From NCBI RefSeq assembly GCF_023343835.1, contig NC_064444.1, positions 10,546,719 through 10,610,718 on the forward strand: DNA of 64,000 bases, in the 5' to 3' direction. Origin of the DNA: Lagopus muta. Lineage: Eukaryota; Chordata; Aves; Galliformes; Phasianidae. This document shows positions 33,421 to 45,000 of the stretch, piece after piece. Both the position numbers and the translations under genes were made by a program. Every line of letters starts with the position of its first letter. The first letter of the stretch is position 1. Under the pieces are notes generated by a model that searched no databases, was not told the DNA's origin, and saw only the letters and a program-made list of their open reading frames with translations.

Positions 33421-36400
33421 GCGGCCGTGCCACACCGTCAGGACAGCCTGCCAGGCCTGGGGACCGCAGGTGACACCGTACCTGCACCTGGAGCCTGGCC
33501 ATGTAGGTGTCTGGGTCTGGTGCTAGGTCTGGTAGCTGCAGTGGCAGTGGCGGGGCTGTCGTTGGGCTTGTGGCCTCCTCAGGCAGGGAGCCCGGAGCTC
33601 CAGGAGTGGGCTGTTCTTGGAGCGGTGTGCTGGGAAGCACGGCAGGGCTGCTGACAAGTTCTGTGAGCAGTGCTCTCTGAGTTCAGTAAGCAGCAAGAGA
33701 GGCAAGGAGCACCCCAAACTGTGAGTGGCTGTCCTCGCTTCCCGTCTTCTCTTCTCTGGAGTACCTGTCTTCATCTGGTACTTCTAGCATAGAAAAGTGT
33801 GCTTTCTGGCAGCCCAGTTCCCTGTACTAACAGTTAGAAAGTTTCTGAAGTTTGCAAGTCCGATAGTGATACGATCTAGCAAATAATATCTTAGCCAAGT
33901 GCTTAATGTTTTTAATTTATCAACCATGTTATCGAGTGACGCTTGTCAAATTAATTAAAAAGGTGAACTTTTTCTAGTATTTGGAAATTTCTGTTTTGTA
34001 ACGTTAGCTTGGTTCTGTGAATTCTAGCTCTTCCAAGTGCTTGGCTTGTTCTCCAAACAGCGGTGCTTTACGCTGGGCTTTCTGTAGGCTGGGAGAAAAT
34101 GCTTCTGCACTACAGAAGCATTCCGAGGTACCTTTATTCCTCTCTCTTCTACTTCCCGTCTCTTCCTCCTTTCTCAAATGAATCATCCATGATGTGTGGT
34201 CTTTCATATTTAGCAGAAGTGTAATCTCTTTAAACTTTTAGCTTTTTGATAGCAACATTAAACATTTAGTATTGTGTATAATTGCTTCCAACTGAAATGC
34301 TGCTTTATTGGTCACATTGGAAATGTTACTTTTTCTAATAGCAGCAAAAGCTGCTGCTGCCTTTTTTTTTTTTTTTTTTTTTTTCCTCCCCAACACGTTA
34401 AAAACAGCAAAGAAATAACAGGTTAGTTAAGAAATATTCATTACAAAAACTTGACTGCAGGACTAATAGGAGATGGAAGAATGGTTTTGCTCTATCAAAA
34501 TGACCCGTCAAAACGACTTTGTTTCATATTTGATTTAATTGTCTCTCTCCTGACAGGCACATTCATCAATAGCTTAATGGTCAATCAGAAGTTGGCAGAG
34601 TGAGTGCTTTCATTCTTTCCCATACACTAGCTTTGGCTTTACTTTATCAAAATGCCTCTGCCTAATGGATATGGGGGATGTAGAATGACTGAAGGGCTAC
34701 TTATTTGAGAAGAGTGAAAAAACAAGAACATTTATGCTGTTGATAAGTGCATGAAGATAAATAAGTGAGCTGTACGAGGGGTTTTATTTTAAGACAGAAG
34801 AAACTTACTTTTTTTTTTCCCCCTTCTTTTTGGCTTCAGAACTGCGAGTTATAAGGTTCATGACTGCTTTTGTGGCATACTGAGAGTGATGACAAATTGA
34901 TTGCTTGGTACTGAGAGGGAAAAAAAGGTGGTGGAGGGGGGAGAATTAAAGATGTCTGCTGATTGGTAACTCAGGAAATCCAGTCCCCAGCAACCTTGAG
35001 AATACTCGAGAATTTTTTTTCTCCAAACTGAAAGGTCCGCTCAGCCATAAAAAAAGAAAAGTTGTTTTGCCAGCTTCATTAGTGTTCACCTAATTAGCTG
35101 TAAACCTGATGGATTCCTGACAGCTTTAATGATTGGAGATGACAAGCTCCACGCAGTGTCATCCAGCAGAATTAGGTTTGCAGCTAGTTTGATGTAATCA
35201 AGTTGATATTACACAGTCCTGGTTGCCTTTAGTTGTGCATTAACTCAATTTTCTGCTGCAGGTGACAAATGGGCTTTGGTACCTGGATAATCATGTCATA
35301 GGAATTAGGGCCCTTTTAATGGTCTGGAGTAGAATAACAACAACAAAGAACTCTCAGCAGCACAGAGCTTGCAGACATAACAGACAGGTGCACAAATTCT
35401 TTATGTCTAGCCCAAGTGTTAACACCACACTGTAGAAGACTAAAGCTGTCTCTGAGAATCAAGAATCTGTAAAAATGATAATTTCAGTTTGTTTGCTCTG
35501 AGGCTCAGGTGAATATTGTAGATAAATTTGGGGGAGAAGTCAGGTGTCGCAGTGCTCTTTCACACCTGGTAAAGTGAGGGAGTGATCAGAATTGCTGCTC
35601 CGATGGCTGCTGTCATTTAAGGCAGAAGGAAGAAAATATTTATTAGTTAGAGACGATTGGCTAGCAAAGCTGAGGTACTGCATTAATAGAGGCTAGTCTT
35701 GTTCGTGCAAATAGTAATTATGTGCCCTTAAATTATAGCTTTCACTCATAGCTTTTTTAGAAACCTATCTATTTAAAAGATCAAGAAAATGTACTTCCTA
35801 TTGACAGAAATGACTTAATACATATTCTGTATACATATTTAGCTCTTTTAAAGGGGGACTGGAAACTGAGGATTTGTTGGAAACGGACTTTTATTTTTTT
35901 TTGAATGAAACAATTATAGCATTTTAGGCCCAGACAATGACACTGAGTTTCAACCCTCTGGAAAAACAAACAAACTTTTTTTTTTTTTTTGCTTCTTTCT
36001 TTCTTTTTCTTTTTTTGTTTTCTTTTTTAACACAGCATGGTTTAAACCTTAGAGATATGTGCGCACTTCTTAGGCTGCTGCCAACTTCAGTGCTTACGTC
36101 CACAGGGAGCAGGCGGTCGGGGTGAACAGTGGAATCCATGGCAGCGCTTTCTGAGAGCTGCAGAGCGCTGCCACTTCTCGCAGACTTCAGGGCTCCTCGC
36201 AGTTTATCAGCGCCTCCAAAGCGAGGCCAGGAGAGCGCTGCAGGAGTACAGTTGTGAGCTGGCACGAAGGTTGTGCAGCCACATTTCCAGGCAGCTCCGA
36301 GTTCAGGAAGTTGAATGCTTTCTCTAATTTATGGGAATTGCTTGCCACTACATACATACCCCAAAAGTAAATGTAGCGATAAAGTAGACTACCTATAAAG

Positions 36401-36480
36401 GTACTTGCAGCGTCAGCCCTTGGTGCGTTATTTGCCTCCAAACCTGCCACATATTTCTCTGTTGGACAGAGATTCTTCCT
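33421..36480. other. intronic DNA with GC-rich block and candidate homeodomain element
   Basis: 33,421-33,660 is GC-rich with CTGTCAG repeats but no credible exon. T23 lies at 34,362-34,384. The block 35,060-35,300 looks like ordered regulatory DNA: TAATTAG (35,091-35,097), TGACAG (35,118-35,123) and TAATGATTGG (35,127-35,136) occur close together. T-rich tracts lie near 35,977-36,028. No gene, RNA or mobile element was recognised. Confidence 0.45.
34362..34384. repeat. poly(T)23 tract
   Basis: Uninterrupted T run preceded by a (CTG)3 motif. Simple sequence, no element attached. Confidence 0.92.
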
Positions 36481-36526
36481 AGCAGCAAGCTGACAAAATG
36501 ATTAGTTATGGCTGTCCTCTTCTTCT

Positions 36527-36528
<2 letters not shown>

Positions 36529-36558
<30 letters not shown>

Positions 36559-36606
36559 CAGCAAAGTGTGAGGAACAATGCAAAAAAAAAAAAAAAAAAA
36601 AAAAAA
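36529..36606. repeat. poly(T)30 - 23-base spacer - poly(A)25 inverted pair
   Basis: T30 (36,529-36,558) and A25 (36,582-36,606) face each other across a 23-base spacer and would form a perfect A-U hairpin of 25 pairs in RNA. The T run ends TTTCAG, an ideal polypyrimidine-acceptor shape, but the spacer holds no donor and joins to exon 1 only as a lysine-rich frame. A GA repeat follows the A run. Confidence 0.9.
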
Positions 36607-36639
36607 GAGAGAGAGAAAGGGGCATAAATATAAAAAGGC

Positions 36640-36790
36640 CTGATAGATTCCACTGAATATCTGTCTGGAAAACAGAATTTTCCAGAATCAGCTGCCATTT
36701 CTCCCATTAGCTTGACAGCTGTCAATTAGGGCTTCAGTGCTCTCCTGGGCCACAGTTTATTGCGTGCGGTTGATGTTGTCATTTTGTTCT
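36640..36790. promoter_or_regulatory. candidate enhancer with MEIS/TGIF palindrome
   Basis: A perfect 14-base palindrome TTGACAGCTGTCAA (36,712-36,725) contains TGACAGCTGTCA, the form bound by TALE homeodomain dimers of the TGIF/PKNOX/MEIS class, with an E-box CAGCTG at its centre. It is followed at once by the homeodomain-like word AATTAG. The surrounding 150 bases are single-copy and compositionally balanced, unlike the adjoining homopolymers. Role as an enhancer is inference. Confidence 0.5.
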
Positions 36791-39700
36791 CAGTTTTGCC
36801 TTAAGCACTATCATGAGCAGGAGTGAAATAGTCAATAACTGATGTATCAGCAGTTATTTCTTAAATTGGCTTACAAGTCTGCATTTTTCCTCTTTTTACT
36901 AAAGATTGTTTTGTAAAGTGATTAGAATGAATTGTGACTGCTGCAGGGTTATGGGAAATGCAGTGAAGCTAGGGTGAGTTAGCAGGATTAGAGTGGTTCC
37001 TTTTTTGTCAGTGCTGCTTCCAGGATTAGTGGGAACCATAGAGAAAAGAGCACCTTTGGGCTGAAGTGTGTCAACATTTTGGAGTGTGCTGTGTGCACAC
37101 TTATGTGCAAACTCATGGTGCTGGATGGGGAAGGAGAAGGAAGGTTTTGCCGGAACGTGAAGTAACCTTACGTGTTATCTTTCAGAGCAAGCCTTGTAGC
37201 TACTGGCTTTACGATATGGTAATCCATATTTTAATCCAGTGTCAGGACTGCTTCCTGGCGAATCCAGATATCGATTGTCAAATTTTAATAAAGCCCTATT
37301 TACAAGGTACAGCTAGGAGATGAAGCATTAAGATGCCTGAAGCGTTGCGTTGTCAAGTGTGTGTGTGTATGGCTATGATACAATACCGAAAATAACAGTT
37401 CCAGAGTGATCGTGGGTTATCTTATCTGTGCAATACTTCAGCATCGTTTACCAAACAATCCACCTCAGGTGTCTGAATGTGATTTTTTTTTTTTCCTGTG
37501 TGTGGGTTTGTTGTTTTTTGTTTTTTGTTTTTTTTTTTTAATTTGGTTACGCCCAAATTGTGGTTTATCAGCTTCGAGTTAAAAATGAAAGGTGAATACA
37601 ATATATTGTATTTGGTAACAATGATATGGACTGGTACATCCAGACAGATAATATGCAGTTGTAATTAGACTGAATAGACAGGCATTCATTTTTAAATTCT
37701 TTGACACATGCATAAAATAGTCATATAATAAGATAAGATGACAATTTTATGTTAGGTTGATAAAGTGTCCCGATACATGCATTTAAATGTCTGTAAGCCT
37801 TTTTTTATCCAGACAGATTAATTCTAGTTTCCAGCATTTGCAGTTAGACATTAAATTAATTTTAAAAATCCCACTAAACAATGGCTGTGTTGCATTTGTT
37901 ATTGTCATTACCTAAAGCAGGAGGACTGAGAAAAAAATCCAATTGATTTCTCTTGATTTCGGTATTTTAAAAAATGCGTAAAAATTGGCTCAAAGGATTT
38001 AAAGCATAGTTCATGAGAGACTGTGTAGTGGTTTTCTTAAGTATAATGATGCAGGATAGAACATTGTTAAGGGCTTGAAATTGTTTGTTACCGTTTCCAT
38101 AAAAAGAACTGTAAGATTTGAGTAAGTAGAGCTTAATTTGAGGCTGTGAGATTTAATTCTCCTGAATTTCCCTGATCTTGCTGCTGAGAGGTATTCTGGT
38201 TATCTCAATAGAGAGACAGCCTGCAGAACTGAAACAGTTCTCAGTGCAAGAATCAACTTTAAGATATTTTTTAGGAAATGTTCAAAGGCTTTTTCCCCAG
38301 GGGCACAGGGAGAGTGGGGAAGGAGTTGCTGGAAGAGCATAAAATATCTGCAAGCCCTTCACCAGTTCCATTACCTGCCTTGGGCGGACAGTAAAGGTGC
38401 AACTCCTCAAGAATAATCTAAGTTCATATTTTAGACTTAATTATAAATTATTAATTAATTCTGTCAGGACACATGTTATTAATTATGACTCTCTCTTCTT
38501 CATTCAGAACAGCTGTTGGGAATCGCTAAGCTCACTGTATTTGTTGGTGTGGGAGTTCACCAAACGAAGAACTCTTCCTTCCCAGCTTGCCTCACCACTC
38601 ACCTCCCATTCTTTTCATGCGAGGGATTATTTGTAAGCAGCGAAGCCAAACTTGACATTGGTTGGAATAAATACAAGTTCCGAAGTGATTCAGTGCACTT
38701 GCAATTAGTTAACGTTTTTATGGGAGTGCCTGTCCATAAATAATTCTCCTTTTCGCGAGGCTCTGTGGTGGTACAGAGGTCAGAAGGGCGCTGAGCAAGC
38801 CCTGGTGAGCGGGGAGCGGGGCAGCTCTCGTGCCCTTCCCAGGCTCCTGCCAAACTGGACACATTAGTGCAGGGGAGAGGGCTGGTTTATTATTCGTTTG
38901 GAATGATTCAAATTCATTTACTTTTGATATTTCCATCATTAAATTGAGCCCTCTGTTTCAGTTTCTTATGTGTTCTTTGCAGAATGCATGTTGCATAAAA
39001 TAGGCAATTTTTAATGAACAATTTAATGTAAATGGGTTCTGAATTTAAATTAATATTAATGAAGCTTTGAGTGAATTTATTTTGCATACGTAAAGGCTTG
39101 TAACTCTTTCACCCATACACTCCTGTCTTTATGTACTAACACACCGGTTAGGTGAATTGGCTAGTTTCCATATTTCATGATTGAAAAACTTGAATGGATT
39201 TTACATGGGTATTTGTGCTAGTGTGGCTCTGTGCAGGTTAGCATCTCTATTAGGTACAGTACTGCCTTTATGTTCAGGTTTCTGGAGTTTACATTTGAAA
39301 CGCGTTACCCTACCTGTTTTATACCATTTTTTCTACTTCTGCTTTGCCTTTATGCTCAGAGGAAAAAAATATATATATTCCAACAATAGTCACTACAGTC
39401 AAGATGTTTTCTTTCTTTGCCTTACCTCTAATGCATTATGTATTTAGGAATGATGGGATGTTCTATAATTAATTCTGTTAGATGTAATTGCTATAATCAC
39501 TTTGATGCTACACATAATAAAAGTAATATGGTAAGCATAGGAAAAAATGTAAACACCTTATTGTAACACTTTATTTAAAATTCTTTTAAAAATCTCATTT
39601 GGAACGGAACCTCCGCTTTGTCAGTGGTAATATTTACTTTAAAGCACATTACGTAGTAAACGCATGAATTTTAGATAATGAAAAGATTCTGACTGGCAGG

Positions 39701-40018
39701 TTGTCTTATCTGAGCGCGCACGTATTTCTGAGTGTACTCCATTAAGGTTGTAGTTCATTAAGAAGCCACTCTTCAGCGTTGCTACAAGTGACATGCAAAT
39801 ATCACCGTCTATCTCATGAAATAAGAGATGAACTTGTACACTGTATTAAAATCCAGTATGTAGTAAATAACACAGAAGTGGAGTTGTATAACTGGAGGCT
39901 GCTTTGTGGTGCAAAATTATGGGAAAAATAAAAAGTATGAAGGGTAGCATGTAACTAGAGAGGGAGTTTCTCAGGCATGGTCCCAAGTGGGAAAAAGACT
40001 GTAAAAGAAAAGGATGTT

Positions 40019-40033
40019 CCCCCCCCCCCCCCC
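40019..40033. repeat. poly(C)15 tract
   Basis: Fifteen C followed by A and ten T. Long C runs are rarer than A/T runs, and on the opposite strand this is G15. Confidence 0.92.
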
Positions 40034-40949
40034 ATTTTTTTTTTCTAGCAAGTAGCTATGAGTTATTGTTTGCAAACACAGTTTTTGATAGGGAGGAAAT
40101 GAAAAAAATGTGTGCAATGGGTTAAGCTGTGTGGTTGATATCCCCAGTTCTGAAACAAAAAATGCTAATATGGCCATAGTTCTTAGTTAGTTGCACACCA
40201 TACTTAATGCTGCAAAGGTCACTTGGTTTTATGAGCCAGCTTCATCTATGAATTTGTATGTTTCCCCCCAAATTTATATGTTACTCTCCTGTATTTTCTA
40301 AGCAATTGAGTGTGCAAATCATGGTAAAACTGGAAAGAAAATTAGAAATATCCATTTAGTGTGGACAAAGGAAAGATTTATTATTATTTTTTTGCTAGTG
40401 TAATTTTCGAATAATGCATAGTCCTCGCATGGAGAGCAGAAGTATTACATTTAACTTCTGTAAGCTGAACAAACAAACCCCAACCAACCTCTCGCTGGAT
40501 TGCTCTAAGGAAGAACAGAACAGGGTGCTGTTTTTGAGTATCTCTGGGACTGGGCTTGCTGCCTGAAGTCCTTTTCCTGCTAGGTCAAGCCTGTTGCTGG
40601 AGGGCCAGATCTCAGCAGGGGCCTCCTGTAGGCTTGGCGAGGCCGTTCGAGACTGGCAGCCATCAGTCATCCATCTGTGACACAGAGTCTGTTTTTGATG
40701 GCAGGGATGATAAAAGGCCTGGGAACTGTATAGGCCCTTGTAATCAGGGCCAGTGCTGACATCCTTCTCAACTTTGACAGCTTCTTCCTTTTCTCTCTTC
40801 ACCGCCAAGACTGTCTCAACTGATTTTTTTTTTTTCTCTCTCTTGTTTCATGTACTTGATCAGTCTCAGATGCTGGGAATTATTTTTTTCTGCAGGGAGG
40901 GGGAGTGTTTCTTTTGGTTTGTGGGTTGGGCAGGTGTGAGAGGAAGTCT

Positions 40950-40950
<1 letters not shown>

Positions 40951-40980
<30 letters not shown>
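40951..40980. repeat. poly(T)30 tract
   Basis: Thirty T without interruption in intron 1. Simple sequence, probably length-variable. Confidence 0.93.
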
Positions 40981-40981
<1 letters not shown>

Positions 40982-41574
40982 TACTGTAGGCCTGTTGCTA
41001 ATTAATGTTCCTCCATAAGATTCTGTCGGAGTTGAGTAATGTTTTTGATCTTTATGCCTGATAACTGCATACTTAATGAGATTTCAAAGCTGTGAGTGCA
41101 GCTCCCTACAATTATTGACAGATGCCTTTTCTTTGCCATTGGGTTCAGCTTCATAAATCCTCCTGCAGTAATGAGGTTCAGAAGTGCCACCCTGCCAGTG
41201 AGCTAATGAAAGAGGGGGGGAGGGAGGGAACAGCTCATGCCTGCCTGACACATTTTTTTCCTTTAAAATTTACTATGCAGATGTCAAGCTGTGGGACGAT
41301 TACTTCAAACATGCTAATTTTTATCTTGCTTTTGTGTCAAGCCTGCATGCCATTCCTCCCCCCCCACCCCCCCCCCAATAATAAATAAAAATAGAAACCT
41401 CAACCTATTTAAATTTTATCATGGATCATAACTATTGAAGACTTTGATATATGTGTGTTCTTTTCCAGTTTCCAGTCAGTGGAACAGTTTTTGTTGAAAT
41501 CCGAAGGGCAGAGAGAGGATATATATATGTATGAAAGCTAGCATTAAGAAAAAGGCAAAAACAAAAGCCCAGAG

Positions 41575-41880
41575 CCCCAGCTCCGCCGGCCGCCCATCAG
41601 CCTGCCCTCACCGTGCACTTGAAACATCGTAGATTTCATTTTAGAGTTCTGAAACTAAATCCTGGCGGAGAATAGCCGCACCGTGCCAAACAGTCGATTT
41701 CCTTTTCAGCAGGGCCATCCATCACGGACCCACCCTTCCCTCCTGACAGAATGACACGTGTCATTTATCACACGGCCCCGCCAGCAGTGCGGGGGCAGCG
41801 CCGCGGGGATGGCTGCACGCCCGGGGCTGCGTGGCTGCGGGGCTGCGCGGGGCCTGCGGTGACCGGGCCGCTTGTGCTCA
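41575..41880. promoter_or_regulatory. small intronic CpG-rich patch with E-box palindrome
   Basis: CpG density rises well above the intron background in two parts, 41,580-41,700 and 41,765-41,880, in a setting where CpG is otherwise rare. Between them is a perfect 16-base palindrome, AATGACACGTGTCATT (41,750-41,765), with a CACGTG core and two TGACA half-sites. This could be an alternative promoter or a hypomethylated enhancer. A transcript starting here would lack exon 1 and its RRKQxxP motif. No clear first exon or donor is identified, so the role is inferred. Confidence 0.45.
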
Positions 41881-41975
41881 CGTTGGGTGCATTCCCCGGT
41901 GTTGGTTGGTTGCCTCATGCTGCTCCCTTTCTTCTCCCCCTACTCCTCCCCCCCTTCAGGATCTTGCCCTCCTGT

Positions 41976-42032
41976 CTTTCCTTCTCTCTTTTTTTTTTTC
42001 TTTTTTTTTTTTTTCTTTTTTTTTTTTTTTTT
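41976..42032. repeat. long pyrimidine/poly(T) tract
   Basis: Almost pure C/T, mostly T, for about 57 bases, ending in TTAAG. It follows a C-rich stretch at 41,920-41,970. Acceptor-like in shape, but no coding sequence in phase follows. Confidence 0.85.
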
Positions 42033-45000
42033 AAGTTTGGCAGTTGGGAAAAACTGGCTGACACGTATCATTCAAGCAGCACCAGCTTGCTGGGGGTTGT
42101 GTAAATGAATCTGGGAGCTCTTGGTTTCACATGATTCAAACGTGCATTATTGAAGATGGATGTTCCTTAAAAAAAGATTGATGATGGATATCAGGCTTAT
42201 AGTGCCATTTATCATTTTGAATATTATTTAGACTTGCCGTGTAAAGCTGTAACTTGAGAGTCGGATGAGCTGGGACAGAATGGAGGCCTCAACGTGCATG
42301 CTTTGATTGATGGCTTTGCTTTCTCATTGTTTGTTACCAGATACTAGCCAGTCATTATAGGAGTGCCTTACAATTGTTTTAGTGGCTGGATTTCTGGGTA
42401 TGCATGTGTGTGCGTTTGTATAACAGGGAGACGGGCAGGCAGAGACAGAGTTAAGTTTTCAGTGAGAGCATTTCAATAATTGTAAAGAATGTAGACAAAG
42501 CTATGGCCCATGCAAAGATACTGGCAGTCTTTGCATGAATACAGCTACATGCCGTACATAACACTAAAACATAAGCTGGAGTGCGGCTGTTCCAGCCCAG
42601 CATTGTCAGACATCGGCAGTTCCAATATAAAAATATGCTGTAAAATGTGCTTGTGAGCAGATTAAAACAACCCAGCTTCCTTTCGCTAATAGGCTATGCT
42701 TTGGTCCCACAATAGCCAAGAAAACAAAGTTCTAGAATGTAATTATTTCAGCGTTTACATTTTTCTTTTCCATCCACCCTCTTCCCTCAGTGCTGTGCAT
42801 CTGTGGACCTTAGCATTCTCTGCCAGGTGTCCGGACTGCGCCTGGAGGTGGGCAGCCTGCCCACACAGATACCGAGGTCAGTCGCTTCCCCTTTTGAAGC
42901 ACTTTTGCTGGAGCCAGGACACCCCCACCTGCTGGAAGAATTAAGGAAGCAGCCTTATATTGGCAATTAGGTCTTAACCTGGAAGCGCAGGCAGCGATTG
43001 TAGCGAGGTAGTCCAGCAACAAAGCGGCTGCACCGACAAGCAGTGCCAAAAGCGGAGGTGCTGAGGCATTCGCTCACAAGCGGCCCTGGGCGAGTGCCGT
43101 GTGCAGCCTGGGTAAACTAGTTCCAAGTTGACAAACTATTGAATGTTTCCTGCCCGGAACATGGTGCAAAAATCTCATAAACAGGAGTGGTAGGTAAAAT
43201 TAGGTGAGAGTGGCTTTTTGCTGAATCAGCCTTGAATTTGCACAGATAGATGGTATTTTTGAAATGCTGCTTGTCACATGAAATCTGAGTGCGGGAAGCC
43301 TGCCTAGCATGAGGGAATTAGAGCAACATTTAATAAACAATGTGGAGCATTTAGGTTGTAATGTGTTTCACTGAGCCATCAGGGACTTTATGGAGAGAAT
43401 TTACAGAAAAGAGTTTTTCAGAAATCTGCTGTTTGTTATTGTTTCTTCCAGTTTGGTTCAGCTTGCTTTTGGTGTGCTCCGTCAGCTGCCGAAAGTAAGA
43501 AGAATTCAAGTTTATGTTCTTCATTAAAGTCCAGCATCTTGAGAAAAATCTGCACGAACATAATATTTTCTATAAAGTCTTCAGCAGCAGAAGGTGAAAC
43601 TTTGATCTCCTACCCCTGCACTTGTGTAACACAGTAGGTAATTGAAGTACAAGTGCCAATTTGCTGGAACAATTGTAAACACACCTTGATACAAATGGCA
43701 TCATTGCATTCTTACTGATTAGAAAACTTTGCTATTAATAGACACAAAGTCCATTTCAGGTGTAATTGGTAAGGAGCTGAGTGCACTCATGGGAAGAAAC
43801 CTTGTTTTGTTTTTTGTTCGCTTTTATTCTTATCCCTTTTTTCAGTTTTATAGCTGGAGACATGATTTATTGCAGCCATCCATCTTTGGGGCTCATCCAT
43901 CACATCCTGGTTGCTAGGCAATCATGGCAGCAGCTGTTTGCTTTGAATCAGACAGAAAAGTTGTCAATCATCAAAGGCAGGTGAATAGCATTAGAAACAC
44001 GCTATTGTCAGACGGAATAATTAATCAAAGAGAGAAAAGATAATTAAAAAGATATGACCCTTGCAAGTACTTGCTCTGGGTTGCCTGGAAAAAAGAAAAA
44101 CTGCCTAGTCTTTTCTAGACACTTAAGCAGCTGAGGGCTGATAAAATATGCACTCTGCAGTGCATAGTTTTTAATTAATTGAAAAAGGTTCAACATTCAA
44201 AGACGATGCTGGAGAAAAGTCTGATTATGAGCAGAAGTAATATTTATTGTTTGCATGAAAGGCTTGACATGGAGTTCTAACTTTCTGTCACAAATCTCTT
44301 GCATGCTTGCACTAAGCCTCTTTCAGCATTACTATCTTCACTGGCAGTTACTGGAGTGTGCGGTTAGTCAGTCCAGGGAAGGTCCTATGGCTTTCATCCA
44401 GTCTCTTCATTCTGGGCCACCTTTTCAGTGTATTGTCTCATTTGCCATCCTGTGCAGCAGCTATCGGAGTTGCTCGAGCTCTGCCATCTGAAAGGCAGGT
44501 GAAGCTTGGCGATTCTGAGCAGTGCTCTTCATTCAGCACGCAGAAGGTGTTAAGGAGTAACTTTCTCATTTCCAGTCGGTATGTGGAGAACTGACTCTTG
44601 TGAGCTGATTCCTGAACCAATTTTTCCAGCAGTCCAACTACTTTTAGCTGAAATGACAAAAAGGGTTTTATCAAGCCCGATTTCCAACTCCTTGGAGTTT
44701 GGATTACCTGGCAGGAGGTTCGGCATAGCATGAACCAGCGCAAGCTTACGTAGGGATGCGCTTGTAGTTGAGAGCATCGCTGACCCAGTGCTTGCAAAAG
44801 AGCTTGTGCTGCTGCCACGCCACAAAGTACGTGCATTAGTTGGAACACTGCTGTTGAGCAGAGCTGGGTCTCTGAAGCCAGAGTACCCTGAGCAGTCACT
44901 GTGAGAATGGAATGTCATATTTTTGATGGGTGGGCAAAGCACAAAATTAAAAATACACTCATGTAGACAAATTAAAAATACTTTGGAATTTGTGCATATT

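Larger units (their letters stand above)
36800..41570. other. intronic DNA, AT-rich, no exon seen
   Basis: Largely AT-rich, with T-rich runs at 37,481-37,542, C15 at 40,019-40,033, T30 at 40,951-40,980 and C-rich 41,358-41,376. Homeodomain-like ATTA clusters occur at 38,430-38,465 and 39,020-39,065. The stretches 40,540-40,800 and 40,985-41,270 look like ordered single-copy DNA, possibly conserved elements. No coding exon or RNA gene was recognised. Confidence 0.45.

Noticed and set aside
33395-33640. 81-codon proline-rich minus-strand frame as a possible exon
   Set aside because: GC-rich sequence open in several frames on both strands, no domain and no convincing splice sites.
36562-36640. 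Short exon after the T30-CAG acceptor shape
   Set aside because: In phase with exon 1 it reads a lysine run from the poly(A) tract and shows no donor or conserved residues.
44438-44942. Overlapping minus-strand frames of 153 and 130 codons
   Set aside because: The longer one has only a GTG start, the two overlap in different frames and neither resembles a known protein.
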